From Azohydromonas australica DSM 1124 (lineage in GTDB: Bacteria > Pseudomonadota > Gammaproteobacteria > Burkholderiales > Burkholderiaceae_C): a stretch of DNA of 64,000 bases. The stretch is from assembly GCF_000430725.1 (NCBI RefSeq), contig NZ_AUMO01000037.1, positions 1 through 64,000 on the forward strand, in the 5' to 3' direction. Of the stretch, positions 52,910-61,816 are shown piece by piece. A program made the translations under genes and the position numbers. Each line of letters begins with the position of its first letter. The stretch's first letter is position 1. The notes beneath the pieces were generated by a model that was given only the letters and a program-made list of their open reading frames with translations, ran no database searches and was not told the origin of the DNA.

Positions 52910-54017
52910 TTACTAAAACCAGCGTAAGTAAAGCCTCACGCTGAGGCGTAGCGGCAAGTCGGTGCGTGGAAGAAGCTCGCGACCACCCGGGGCAACTTCT
53001 GCAGTCGATGCAAGACACGGTAGACCGTGCGCTTGAGTTCATGCTTGGTGCGCGCTGTCGCTTTGGCCACGCGGGCCTTCACGTGGCCCCAGACAAGCTC
53101 GTCGGGATTGAGCTGCGGCGCGTACCCAGGTAGGAAGAACAACTCCAGCCGCTCGGCGTTGTCCTCGACGAATTGTTTGGTCAGCTTGGAAGTGTGCGCG
53201 GGGTGTCCGTCCACCACCAGGAAGATCTTGCGGTCCATGCCCGTGATCAGGCGACGCAGGAACTCGCAGAAGACGTCGCCATTGAGCCGGCCCTCGATCG
53301 TCATGAAACGCAGGTGCCCCTTGGCAGAGATGGCTGAGAGCATGTTGAAGCCGTATCGCGCACCCGTGGCCTCGACCACCGGTGTCTGGCCCTTGGGCGC
53401 CCAGGTCGTGCCCGCATGGTGGTCTGCCCGAATCCCCGACTCGTCGGCAAACATCACCAGCGCCCCCTCGCGCTTGGCCCGTGCCGCGATCTTGGGATAT
53501 TCGTGCTCGCGCCAATGCGCCACCAGCTCGGCATCCTGCTGCCACGCCCGGTACAGCGGCCGCTGCGGTGAAAAACCCAGGCGCTGCTTCATCATCCGCC
53601 CCAGCGCGCTCTCGCTCAGGCTCACGCCAAAGCGGCACTGGATCAGCTCGCCGATGATCGCCAGCGTCCACAGCGCCACTTCGAAGCCGAAGTCCAGCGG
53701 CGTGTGCTCGCGCAGCAGCTGTGCCAGCTCCTGCATCTCCTGAGCGCTGAGCTTAGTCGGTGCTCCGGGTATCGGCTTGGCAGCCAGCGCATCGCTGCCG
53801 CCGCTTTGGTACGCCTTCAGCCAGCGGTAGATCGTGCGGCGGTTGATCCCCAGCCCAGCAGCTACCGCCTCCGGGCTCTCGCCGTCCTCTACTCGCTTGA
53901 CGGCATCCCGGCGCAGCCGCTCCAGCATGTCGTGCGGGTAGCTGCGCGCATCAATCGTCTTCTTGCAACGCATACCTCATTCTATCAATGAGGCAATACT
54001 TCCTCAGGCCTTAGTAA
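52910..54017. mobile_element. IS630-family insertion sequence, apparently complete
   Basis: About 1.1 kb with inverted ends: TTACTAAAACCAGCGTAAGT...GCCTCA at 52910-52938 and TGAGGC...TTAGTAA at 53989-54017, about 21 of 29 positions complementary by eye. One transposase fills the interior. The target duplication (TA in this family) could not be settled by eye. Confidence 0.78.
52936..53973 (-). CDS. IS630-family transposase
   Basis: 345 residues. An N-terminal helix-turn-helix (AGLGINRRTIYRWLKAYQSG) is followed by the DDE catalytic core with VMFADESGIRADHH, LVVDGHPAHTSK and QLNPDELVWGHVK giving Asp, Asp and Glu. Full length and uninterrupted; probably active. The stop lies in the left inverted repeat. 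Confidence 0.93.
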   Translation of the reverse strand: MRCKKTIDARSYPHDMLERLRRDAVKRVEDGESPEAVAAGLGINRRTIYRWLKAYQSGGSDALAAKPIPGAPTKLSAQEMQELAQLLREHTPLDFGFEVALWTLAIIGELIQCRFGVSLSESALGRMMKQRLGFSPQRPLYRAWQQDAELVAHWREHEYPKIAARAKREGALVMFADESGIRADHHAGTTWAPKGQTPVVEATGARYGFNMLSAISAKGHLRFMTIEGRLNGDVFCEFLRRLITGMDRKIFLVVDGHPAHTSKLTKQFVEDNAERLELFFLPGYAPQLNPDELVWGHVKARVAKATARTKHELKRTVYRVLHRLQKLPRVVASFFHAPTCRYASA

Positions 54018-54314
54018 GTACCGACCTCAGATTGGTGCTGACGCATCCAATGTCGCGCAAAGGCAATTGCGACTTCAGCAGCCGCAAATTACTGAATGGC
54101 GTTTTTCTCAACGTCGCTGCCCTACGGGGAACAGATTTTCCGGGCACTGCCCTTCAAGACGTCAGCCCTTGGCCTGTTCCTCGCATGGCGTGCCAGTGCA
54201 AGGATCGTAGCTCTGGCTCCTGGGCAATGACGAGGCCAGTTCGTCCCGGCAGTCGGCCGGCGCTCAGGTCGCCGCCGCAGGCTGCCGGCGCCAGCACGCC
54301 GCAGAATACGGACC

Positions 54315-54830
54315 ATGATCGATCCTTCATTGCCTGCGGGCCTTGTCGCCGTGGTGGGCGACGAGGGCACTGGAAAGACCCGCCTTCTGCGCGAACTGAC
54401 TGGCCAGCTGCACGAAACTCCGTCACCCGGGCTGGACCATGACGCCATCTGGCTGGATCTCAGTCTGCCGAAACTCGATGACTCCACGCCTCAGGACGTG
54501 TGGGATACCTTGCGCACGCGCTGCCCGCGCTGGAACGCTGCACTCCTGCAGGAGCTGGCGCTGGCACTGGGGCTGCAGCCTCACGTGGGCAAGACCTTGT
54601 CGATGCTCTCCACGGGGACTCGCCGCAAGGTCGCTCTCGCGGGGCTGCTCGCCACTGAAGCCACGGTGACTTGCCTGGACCAGCCCTACGCGGCGCTCGA
54701 CATGGCTTCGATCCGTGTGATCCGCGAGTTCCTGCACGCCATGGCCAACCATCCGACACGCACCTGGGTCGTTGCCGACTACGAGGCGGATCTGAATCTC
54801 CCGTGGCGGCGCATCATTCGGCTGGGGTAA
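54315..54830 (+). CDS. Stand-alone ABC-type ATPase domain protein
   Basis: 171 residues. Walker A is VGDEGTGKT near residues 14-22; the signature-like segment is LSTGTRRKVALAGLLA; Walker B is VTCLDQPYAALD. The compact domain resembles CcmA-size ABC ATPases, but no permease or membrane segment is nearby. It ends 21 bases before polB on the same strand, suggesting co-expression. A transport or DNA-linked role cannot be decided. Confidence 0.75.
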   Translation: MIDPSLPAGLVAVVGDEGTGKTRLLRELTGQLHETPSPGLDHDAIWLDLSLPKLDDSTPQDVWDTLRTRCPRWNAALLQELALALGLQPHVGKTLSMLSTGTRRKVALAGLLATEATVTCLDQPYAALDMASIRVIREFLHAMANHPTRTWVVADYEADLNLPWRRIIRLG

Positions 54831-54851
54831 GGTTGCGTTTCAGGAGACAGT

Positions 54852-57260
54852 TTGCATACGCAAAGTGGCGGGCTGCACGGCGCTGAAGCGTTGGATCAGC
54901 GGCAGGGATTCGTGCTCACCCGGCACTGGCGCGACACGCCCGAAGGCACGCAAGTGGAGTTCTGGCTGGCTACCGATGACGGCCCCCGCCTGGTCCAGCT
55001 GCCTCACCAGACGTCCGTCGCCTTCTTTCCCGCCGATCAGCACGAGCGAGTCGCGGCGCTTTTGTGCGGCGAGCGCGACGTGGATCTGCGCGCGCTCGAT
55101 CTGCGGGACTTCCAGCACCGCTCCGTGATGGGCCTGTACTGCCAGCAGCACCGCCATCTGCTGCGCGTCGAGAAGCTGCTCAAGCGCGCCGGCGTTCCGG
55201 TCTTCGAGGCTGACATCCGCCCGCCGGAGCGGTACATGATGGAGCGCTTCATCACGGCGCCCGTCCGGTTTTCTGGCACACCGGACCACCGCGGCGTGGT
55301 GCTCCACGCGCGCATGAAGCCCGCGCCCGGCTACCGCCCTCGCCTGCGACTGGCATCCCTCGATGTTGAGACAAGTCAGCACGGCGAGCTCTACTCCATC
55401 GCGATCGAGGGCTGCGGCCAGCGCCAGGTCTGGGTGCTGGGCCCGCTCAGCGGCAACGAGGAAGCGGTCGATTTCCGGCTCGACGTCGTCGAATCCCGGG
55501 CGCAGCTGCTGCAGGCGCTGGGCGACTGGCTCGAGCGGCACGACCCGGACGCCATCATCGGCTGGAACCTAGTGCAGTTCGACCTGCGCATCCTGCACGA
55601 GCACTCGCAGCGCCTGCAGGTGCCCCTGCGGCTGGGCCGCGGCGGCGCCTTGATGGAGTGGCGCACGCACGGCACCCAAAGCGGCCACTTCTTCGCGGCC
55701 GCCGCCGGGCGGCTGCTCATCGACGGCATCGAGGCGCTGCGCTCGGCCACCTGGAGCTTTGCCTCGTTTGCCCTGGAAAACGTCGCCCGCGAGCTGCTCG
55801 GCGAAGGCAAGGCCATCGACACGCCCCACGAGCGCCTGGCCGAGATCGACCGGATGTTCGCCCAGGACAAGGTGGCGCTGGCGCGCTACAACCTCAAGGA
55901 CTGCGAGCTGGTGACCCGGATCTTCGCCAGGACCCAGGTGCTGGACTTCCTGCTGGAGCGCGCCACCGTCACGGGGCTGCCGGCCGACCGCAACGGCGGC
56001 TCGGTCGCCGCCTTCACGCACCTGTACCTGCCGCGCATGCACCGCCTGGGCTTCGTCGCACCCAGCCTGGGCGAGGAGCGGCCCGGCAGCAGTCCCGGCG
56101 GCTTCGTCATGGACTCGCAGCCCGGGCTGTACGACTCGGTGCTGGTGCTGGACTACAAGTCGCTGTACCCCTCCATCATCCGCACCTTCCTGATCGACCC
56201 GGTCGGTCTGATCGAGGGCCTGCACGGCGCAGACGAAACCGAATCGGTGTCGGGCTTCGACGGCGCGCGCTTCTCGCGCACGCGCCACTGCCTGCCGGCC
56301 ATGGTGGAGCGGGTCTGGCAAGGCCGCGAGGCGGCCAAGCGCGAGGGCAACCAGCCGCTGGCCCAGGCGCTCAAGATCATCATGAACTCGTTCTACGGCG
56401 TGCTCGGGACTCGGGGCTGCCGGTTCTCCGACCCGCGCCTGACGTCCTCCATCACGCGACGGGGCCACGAGATCATGCGCAGGACGCGTGGGCTCATCGA
56501 GGCCGAGGGCTGGCGCGTCATCTACGGCGACACCGACTCGACCTTCGTGTGGCTGGGGCACGAGCACACACCAGCCGACGCGGCACGCATCGGCCGCCAC
56601 CTGGTGCAGCACGTCAACCAGTGGTGGCGCGAGCACCTGCAGCGCGAGTTCGGCCTGGAGAGCGCGCTGGAACTGCAGTTCGAGACGCACTACCGGCGCT
56701 TCCTGATGCCCACCATCCGCGGTTCCCAGGAGGGCAGCAAGAAGCGCTACGCCGGGCTGGTGAGGCGCGACGACGGCAGCGAGCACCTGGTCTTCAAGGG
56801 GCTGGAAACGGTGCGCTCAGACTGGACACCTCTGGCCCAGCAGTTCCAGCAGGCGCTCTACCTGCGGGTGTTCCAGCGGCAGCCGTATCAGGAGTACGTG
56901 CGCGACTTCGTGCGCCGCACCTTGGCCGGCGACATGGACGAGCTGCTGGTCTACCGCAAGCGGCTTCGCCGGGACCTTGAGGACTACCAGCGCAACGTGC
57001 CGCCGCACGTGCGCGCGGCGCGCATGGCCGACGAGAACGACAAGCGGCTGGGGCGCGCGCTGCAGTACCAGGGCAGCAGCCGCACCCGCATCAGCTACGT
57101 GATGACAACTTCAGGCCCGCAGCCGCTGGAGATGAGCCATGCGCCGATCGACTACCACCACTACATCGAGCGCCAGCTGCAGCCCGTGGCCGACGCCATC
57201 CTGCCGTTCGTGCACGACGACTTCAAGAAGCTGATCGACCCGAACCCCAGCTTGTTCTGA
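54852..57260 (+). CDS. polB: DNA polymerase II (family B)
   Basis: 802 residues, as expected for bacterial Pol II. 3'-5' exonuclease: Exo I LASLDVETS near 170, Exo II IIGWNLVQFDLRIL. Polymerase motif A DYKSLYPSIIRTFLIDP near 435, motif B LKIIMNSFYGVLG, motif C YGDTDSTFV near 558. Start is TTG 54852 with GGAG 5 bases upstream. In E. coli the enzyme acts in lesion bypass and replication restart under SOS control; no LexA box was identified here. Confidence 0.95.
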   Translation: MHTQSGGLHGAEALDQRQGFVLTRHWRDTPEGTQVEFWLATDDGPRLVQLPHQTSVAFFPADQHERVAALLCGERDVDLRALDLRDFQHRSVMGLYCQQHRHLLRVEKLLKRAGVPVFEADIRPPERYMMERFITAPVRFSGTPDHRGVVLHARMKPAPGYRPRLRLASLDVETSQHGELYSIAIEGCGQRQVWVLGPLSGNEEAVDFRLDVVESRAQLLQALGDWLERHDPDAIIGWNLVQFDLRILHEHSQRLQVPLRLGRGGALMEWRTHGTQSGHFFAAAAGRLLIDGIEALRSATWSFASFALENVARELLGEGKAIDTPHERLAEIDRMFAQDKVALARYNLKDCELVTRIFARTQVLDFLLERATVTGLPADRNGGSVAAFTHLYLPRMHRLGFVAPSLGEERPGSSPGGFVMDSQPGLYDSVLVLDYKSLYPSIIRTFLIDPVGLIEGLHGADETESVSGFDGARFSRTRHCLPAMVERVWQGREAAKREGNQPLAQALKIIMNSFYGVLGTRGCRFSDPRLTSSITRRGHEIMRRTRGLIEAEGWRVIYGDTDSTFVWLGHEHTPADAARIGRHLVQHVNQWWREHLQREFGLESALELQFETHYRRFLMPTIRGSQEGSKKRYAGLVRRDDGSEHLVFKGLETVRSDWTPLAQQFQQALYLRVFQRQPYQEYVRDFVRRTLAGDMDELLVYRKRLRRDLEDYQRNVPPHVRAARMADENDKRLGRALQYQGSSRTRISYVMTTSGPQPLEMSHAPIDYHHYIERQLQPVADAILPFVHDDFKKLIDPNPSLF

Positions 57261-57307
57261 GCCAGGCTCGCCCGGGAGTGGCCTTGGCCCACGGCACGCA
57301 GCGCTGT

Positions 57308-57604
57308 TCAACTGCCCTGCTTCATCACCCACTGCGCGACGGTCACAGCCAGCGCCCGCTCCTGCACCGAAGCGTTGCAGCCAGCGGCCGGGGCGGCCAA
57401 GTGCTGCTCCAGCGACCAGCCTTCGGGCCGCCCGGCCTCCCACCACGCTCTCGCAGCGGCGGCCAGCGCCAGCATCTGCGGCGACGCCTCAAGGGCGCAG
57501 GCATCGCCGGCATGGACGGACGGACCGCTGGCCGGCCTGGCGCCTGGGGACCCCGGGCCGAACGCGAACTGCAACATCATCCCCACAGGGCTTGACCGGT
57601 TCAT
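57308..57604 (-). CDS. Hypothetical protein
   Basis: 98 residues; ATG 57604 follows AGAGGAGG by 6 bases, a strong ribosome site. Composition: a glycine/proline-rich N-terminus, then helices (QMLALAAAARAWWEAGRPEG; VQERALAVTVAQWVMKQ). No known family. Converges on polB. The frame continues upstream without a comparable start. Confidence 0.55.
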   Translation of the reverse strand: MNRSSPVGMMLQFAFGPGSPGARPASGPSVHAGDACALEASPQMLALAAAARAWWEAGRPEGWSLEQHLAAPAAGCNASVQERALAVTVAQWVMKQGS

Positions 57605-57846
57605 GGGCGCCCTCCTCTGAACGGGTTGGACACGGTCAATGTACCGCGCATGCCGCAACGACTGGCCCGGCAGGTTCTCGAAGTTGTCATGGTGCTCGAC
57701 GCTGGTGCTCATCGGTTCGAACCATGCCGGCCCCGGTTCCCTGCCCGCTTGTTCACTCGGGCAAGCCGCCAGCGGCGCGCAAGACACCGGGGCAATAATC
57801 CCCAACTGTCACAACACACCGCACCCGTTGAGGGAGCAACACCACC

Positions 57847-58257
57847 ATGCCGACCAGGAAGACCGCTGCCACCAACAAGGCGCCTGCCAAAAAAGCCGCT
57901 GCGAAGAAGTCCGCTCCCGTCGCCAAGAAGGCGGCAGCGAAGAAGGTACCGCAGCCAGTGGCTGCAGCCACGTTCCGCACGAAGATCGACCTGGCCAACC
58001 TCGCAGTCGGCGCCAAGACGGTCAAGCAGTTCGCCCGCGCAGTCGCCAAGCTGGCGCAGACCCTGGCCAAGATGGACGAGAGTGGCGCCGTGCAGCTGGA
58101 GCAGCCCGTGACGGTCAGGGGCGCGCACCTGGCGACATCCGATGCCAAGGCCGCCAAGCGCTTCGGCATGGAAGAAGGCCGTGCCCCGCGCGGTGCCAAG
58201 ACCACCGCGCCGGCAGCGAAGAAGACCGCTGGAGCGAAGCCGGCTGAGAAGCTGTGA
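57847..58257 (+). CDS. Histone H1-like lysine/alanine-rich protein
   Basis: 136 residues. The N-terminal ~35 residues are AKK repeats (KKAAAKKSAPVAKKAAAKK). A middle region (TKIDLANLAVGAKTVKQFAR) is a helical domain of about 60 residues, and a second basic tail closes the protein. Likely binds DNA as a nucleoid-associated protein. ATG 57847 is preceded by GAGGGAG. Similar basic tails occur in the fragment at 59905 and in the TetR at 24714. Confidence 0.75.
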   Translation: MPTRKTAATNKAPAKKAAAKKSAPVAKKAAAKKVPQPVAAATFRTKIDLANLAVGAKTVKQFARAVAKLAQTLAKMDESGAVQLEQPVTVRGAHLATSDAKAAKRFGMEEGRAPRGAKTTAPAAKKTAGAKPAEKL

Positions 58258-58430
58258 ACGATTTGCCTGCACCGAGCCTGTTGAGCGGTACTGAGGCAGC
58301 CAGCGGCGACGGTACGCGCACAGGCCGTGGATGGCTGCAAGGCGCTTGTCGGGGTCGCCATGCCCGGCGCTGCGGGCAGCCAGGGCTGTCGCAGCCGTTG
58401 CGGGCTGCGCGACGGGGCCCGGCCGCGGCT

Positions 58431-59873
58431 TCAGCTCGCGGCCAAGGTGACGCCCAGCGAGCGCATGCGCATGAGGTTGTGCGCCAGCGCGTGCCACAGC
58501 AGCACGGCGTGCGCCTTGAGCAACCCGCGCACGTTGAACTGCTGCAACCCTCGGCGGCGCAGTTGCGCGTTGGCGCATTCCACCGTGGCGCCGCGCTGGC
58601 GGTACAGCGCCTTGCCTTCGTCGCTGCCCATGAGCGCGCGCCACTGAGCCAGTGCGGCGCTGTCGCTGTCCTTGGGCGCGAAGGGATCGATGGCGGGGTT
58701 GCGGCTGCTGGGTGGCGGCACCACGGCCTGGGTGCCTTGGGTATGCAGCTCTTCGATGGCCTGCAGCTTGGTAAATCCCCCATCGCCCAGCCAGTGCTTG
58801 GGTACACGGCCATAGCGTTGCACGAGCTGTTGGTGCATGGGCGCCATCTGGCCCATGTCGCTGCCGCTGTTGGTCACGGCCACCGCGGCGATGAGCTGCG
58901 TGGGCGCATCCACGGCAAGCTGCGCGTTGAATGCAGGACGGAACCCGCCGTCAGCCATCTTCATTACGCGCGCCTCGGGGTCGGTGGTGCTCACGCGCGG
59001 CTCGGGTTCGGGCTTGGGCGTGGGCGCCGCACTGCCGGCACCCGGCGGGGGCAGGCCGTCGTGGTCGCGACCCTTGGCCTTCTTGTTCTTCTTCTTGGGC
59101 GGGGGCAGCCGCTCGATCTTGTCCAGGGTGGCCAGCGCCTGCGCCAGGCGCTGTTCGCGCTCGCGCGCGGCACGCTCCTGGGCCGCTTGCTTGCGCCGCG
59201 AGCTCGCGCCCGCGTCTTCGTGCAACTCGGCCTTGAGCGCGTGCAACTGCGCCTGGGCCAGCTCGTGCAGCCGCTGCAGCCGCTCGCGCCGGCGCAGACT
59301 CGCCGCCTTGGCTGCAGCTCGCACGCGCATACCGTCTTGCGCCACGACATTGAGCGTCACGAGTTTGCGCTCCATGAGCGCGGCCATGCTGCGCGTGAGC
59401 TGCGCATCGAGCCACGCCGCGTGCTGCGTGCGCACGTCCGACAGGCTGTGGTGGTTCACGCCCACGCCGCCGCAGATCCAGCGGTACGCGTCGTCGCGCT
59501 CGCACAGCCGCGCCAGCTCGCGCGCCGAGCCCACGCCGTCGATGGTGGCCCACAGCCACAGTGCCACCAGGATCGCTGGGTCCGTGGCCGGTGCGCCGGC
59601 GCCACCGCGCACCGACTTGATGACCGCGTACAGCGGTGCCAAGTCCAGCGCCTGCACAAAAGCCCAGACGCTGCGCACGGGATGGTTCGGCGCCAGCAGC
59701 GCGTCCAGCTCGCACGGGCGCAGCTCCACCTGATCACGCTGCGCGCGCAGCAGCCGCGGCTCGCCTGCGCGGCCTTGAGGCTGCGCCGCCACCTGCCCCG
59801 CGGGCAGTTCCCCTTCACCGAACAGGCTGGGCTGGCTCTGTTCACTCCCTGTTGCGGACGGCGCTTGACTCAT
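58431..59873 (-). CDS. IS1182-family transposase
   Basis: 480 residues: PNHPVRSVWAFVQALDLAPL, TDPAILVALWLWATIDGVGS, CGGVGVNHHSLSDVR, VAQDGMRVRAAA (catalytic Asp region), a charged insert (KKKNKKAKGRDHD), WLGDGGFTKLQAIEEL, and the C-terminal ECANAQLRRRGLQQFNVRG with Glu. The frame is intact. I could not identify the terminal inverted repeats by eye; they should lie within about 58260-58430 and 59874-59960. Confidence 0.92.
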   Translation of the reverse strand: MSQAPSATGSEQSQPSLFGEGELPAGQVAAQPQGRAGEPRLLRAQRDQVELRPCELDALLAPNHPVRSVWAFVQALDLAPLYAVIKSVRGGAGAPATDPAILVALWLWATIDGVGSARELARLCERDDAYRWICGGVGVNHHSLSDVRTQHAAWLDAQLTRSMAALMERKLVTLNVVAQDGMRVRAAAKAASLRRRERLQRLHELAQAQLHALKAELHEDAGASSRRKQAAQERAAREREQRLAQALATLDKIERLPPPKKKNKKAKGRDHDGLPPPGAGSAAPTPKPEPEPRVSTTDPEARVMKMADGGFRPAFNAQLAVDAPTQLIAAVAVTNSGSDMGQMAPMHQQLVQRYGRVPKHWLGDGGFTKLQAIEELHTQGTQAVVPPPSSRNPAIDPFAPKDSDSAALAQWRALMGSDEGKALYRQRGATVECANAQLRRRGLQQFNVRGLLKAHAVLLWHALAHNLMRMRSLGVTLAAS

Positions 59874-59904
59874 GCGTCCATTGTCCCGGCGGCGGGGAGA
59901 TTCA

Positions 59905-60219
59905 TTCACGCCTTCTGAGACGCCGGCACCCACGAAGAAGGCTGCTGCGAAAAAGGCCGCGGCCAAGAAGACGCGCGTTCAGGCCACGCCCGCGGATGCG
60001 GCCCCGATGGCCAAGGCAGCCGACGCCGCGACGCCCGCTGCGAAGAAGCGCGCCGCCAAGAACGCCGCAGCCAAGCGTGCGCCAGGCAAGAAGGCTGCGC
60101 GCAAGGCGGGTGCCAATACCTTGAACGAGCCTGCACGTGCAGCCGGCGGCGGTTCTGCCACGGCCCCCGAGGCGCCGCCTGCCACCAACACTCCGGACGC
60201 CAAGTCCGCCATGTCCTGA
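59905..60219 (+). pseudogene. C-terminal part of an H1-like (AAKK-rich) protein, 5' end probably lost to the IS1182 element
   Basis: The frame TKKAAAKKAAAKKTRVQATP continues to AKSAMS and a stop, all K/A/P-rich like the H1-like protein 1.7 kb upstream. The only ATG (59872) lies inside the transposon side, back to back with the transposase start codon in CATG, so it is unlikely to be the native start. Confidence 0.5.
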
Positions 60220-60358
60220 CAGCCCAGGCATCCTGACATCGCTCTGCTCCGCGGTCCTGCGGGCGTTGGTTTCCAGGGACAGGGATTTCCAGGGCTGCCC
60301 TGCTCAGGCCCGCGATGAAGGGCGAATATCGTGGCATGGCAACGCTTCGAGGGAGCAC

Positions 60359-60670
60359 ATGAGACAGCTGCGCGTGACCATTCCCGATGGCGTCGAGTTC
60401 CAGGACCTGCACCTGTCGCGCGACGTGACTGATGGCCGGGTGCGCTTCAGCATGGCGCCCATCGAGGCGATCTGCGAGGCCAGCGCCCTGGACCTTGCCG
60501 AGATGGTGGAAGGTCCGCAGCCGCTTGTGGTGCTGCTGATCGCGGCCTGGTACCGGGCGCACGTCAGCGAAGGTGGCGCGCCGGACCCGGTGCAGGAAGA
60601 CCTTCTGGAAGAAACCCGGCTGGAGATGGAGCACGGCAGCGGCTTCTCGTATCCGCCAGGACACGCCTGA
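60359..60670 (+). CDS. Hypothetical protein
   Basis: 103 residues, acidic, starting MRQLRVTIPDGVEFQDLHLS; no membrane segment or signal peptide. GAGGGAG precedes ATG 60359. No family recognised. The opening strands and the helix ASALDLAEMVEGPQPLVVLL suggest a small globular protein. Confidence 0.6.
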   Translation: MRQLRVTIPDGVEFQDLHLSRDVTDGRVRFSMAPIEAICEASALDLAEMVEGPQPLVVLLIAAWYRAHVSEGGAPDPVQEDLLEETRLEMEHGSGFSYPPGHA

Positions 60671-60763
60671 AGGCCCGAACCCCATCCAGCGGGCGTGTTG
60701 CACAAGGCAGCTTGCAGCGGCGGCCAATCGGCGCTTCCATGCGGCCTTCACCACGGAGGACCC

Positions 60764-61237
60764 ATGGACCTGAGCTCCCCCGCTTTCCCCGCCCATGGCG
60801 AGATCCCTGCCATCCATACCTGCGAAGGACAGGACCGTGCGCCCGCGCTGGCCTGGCACGGCCTGCCGGACGGGACCCGGAGCCTGGCACTGGTGGTGGA
60901 CGACCCGGACGCGCCCGATCCCGCGGCCCCGCAGCGCACATGGGTGCACTGGGTGCTCTACAACATCCCGCCCGCCGTGAGTGGGTTGCCAGAGGGCGGC
61001 GCAGCGCCCCGGGGTGCACGTGACGGGCTCAACGACTGGCAGCGCAGCGGCTACGGCGGCCCGTGCCCGCCCATCGGGCGGCACCGCTACTTTTTCAAGC
61101 TCTATGCTCTCGACACGGTGCTGCCCGCGCTGCCCAGGCCGACCAAGGCGGCGCTGGAGCAGGCCATGCAGGGCCATGTGCTGGCGCAGGCCGAGCTCGT
61201 GGGCACCTACCAGAAGCGCGCGGCGTCGAACCCCTGA
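60764..61237 (+). CDS. YbhB/YbcL family (PEBP, Raf-kinase-inhibitor-like) protein
   Basis: 157 residues. PEBP blocks: TCEGQDRAPALAWHGLPDGT, LVVDDPDAPDPAAPQRTWVHWVLYNI split as VDDPDAPDP and WVHWVLYNIPP, then GYGGPCPPIGRHRYFFKLYAL. These form the anion/phospholipid-type pocket. Cytoplasmic (no signal peptide). CGGAGGA precedes ATG 60764. Cellular role in bacteria is unclear. Confidence 0.92.
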   Translation: MDLSSPAFPAHGEIPAIHTCEGQDRAPALAWHGLPDGTRSLALVVDDPDAPDPAAPQRTWVHWVLYNIPPAVSGLPEGGAAPRGARDGLNDWQRSGYGGPCPPIGRHRYFFKLYALDTVLPALPRPTKAALEQAMQGHVLAQAELVGTYQKRAASNP

Positions 61238-61339
61238 CCGAGGTCCTGCGCCGGTGCTGGCCAAGCCAACTGCCGCACTGCGGCCAGCGTGACAGCGACG
61301 TCCCCGCCCCAGTCCCAGGCTCCTCCGCGGCGCAGGCAG

Positions 61340-61363
61340 CCCGGCCGTGGCGGGACGGCCGGG
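61340..61363. terminator. GC-rich hairpin between convergent genes
   Basis: CCCGGCCGT-GGCGGG-ACGGCCGGG, a perfect 9-bp stem with a six-base loop, lying between the PEBP-like gene and the XRE regulator. It may end transcription from both sides. No T-tract. Confidence 0.5.
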
Positions 61364-61367
61364 CAGT

Positions 61368-61691
61368 TCATCGCCGGCGTGCCGACCTCGGCCGAATGCC
61401 GGCAAGCTCGATGCGCAGTGCCTCGCGGTCGAATTGCGGATCCACCAGGTCCGGCAGCCACTGCAGCCGCTCGTAGAGGTGCAGCGCCGCGGCGTAGATC
61501 GCCATCGACACCGACGGGTCGCCGCGCTCGAGCTTGATGACGGTGGGTGCCGAGGCATTGATCTGCGCCGCGAGCTCGCGGATCGTCATGCCGCGGCGCT
61601 CGCGCGCCAGGCGCAGGTTGGCGCCCAGCGCCGACAGCGCCTGGGCAATCGGTGCCGGTAGGTCACTGGTCATCTTCGGGGCGCGCGGCAT
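61368..61691 (-). CDS. XRE-family helix-turn-helix regulator
   Basis: 107 residues. The DNA-binding domain is near residues 15-75: LGANLRLARERRGMTIRELA, QINASAPTVIKLERG, then a C-terminal arm. It resembles the HipB/antitoxin size class, but no toxin gene is adjacent. Start uncertain: ATGs at 61727, 61691 and 61673 are in frame and none has a strong ribosome site. Divergent from the endonuclease lipoprotein gene, with AT-rich sequence between them (ATTTGAATGCATTTGGCGAAT). Confidence 0.8.
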   Translation of the reverse strand: MPRAPKMTSDLPAPIAQALSALGANLRLARERRGMTIRELAAQINASAPTVIKLERGDPSVSMAIYAAALHLYERLQWLPDLVDPQFDREALRIELAGIRPRSARRR

Positions 61692-61816
61692 AAACGATAT
61701 TTGAATGCATTTGGCGAATACAATCAACTTTACTTTACCGATGCGTGCTCCGGGACTTGAACGATGAGAGCCTTCAAGGCACCTCCTTGCTGTTCCCGCC
61801 GGCCGCCTGCCAAGCG

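Noticed and set aside
58254..59918. A 554-codon plus-strand frame opposite the IS1182 transposase
   Set aside because: Arginine/leucine/glycine-rich shadow of a verified transposase; no family signature.
61368..61691. Toxin-antitoxin pair based on the small XRE protein
   Set aside because: No toxin-like gene adjoins it on either side.
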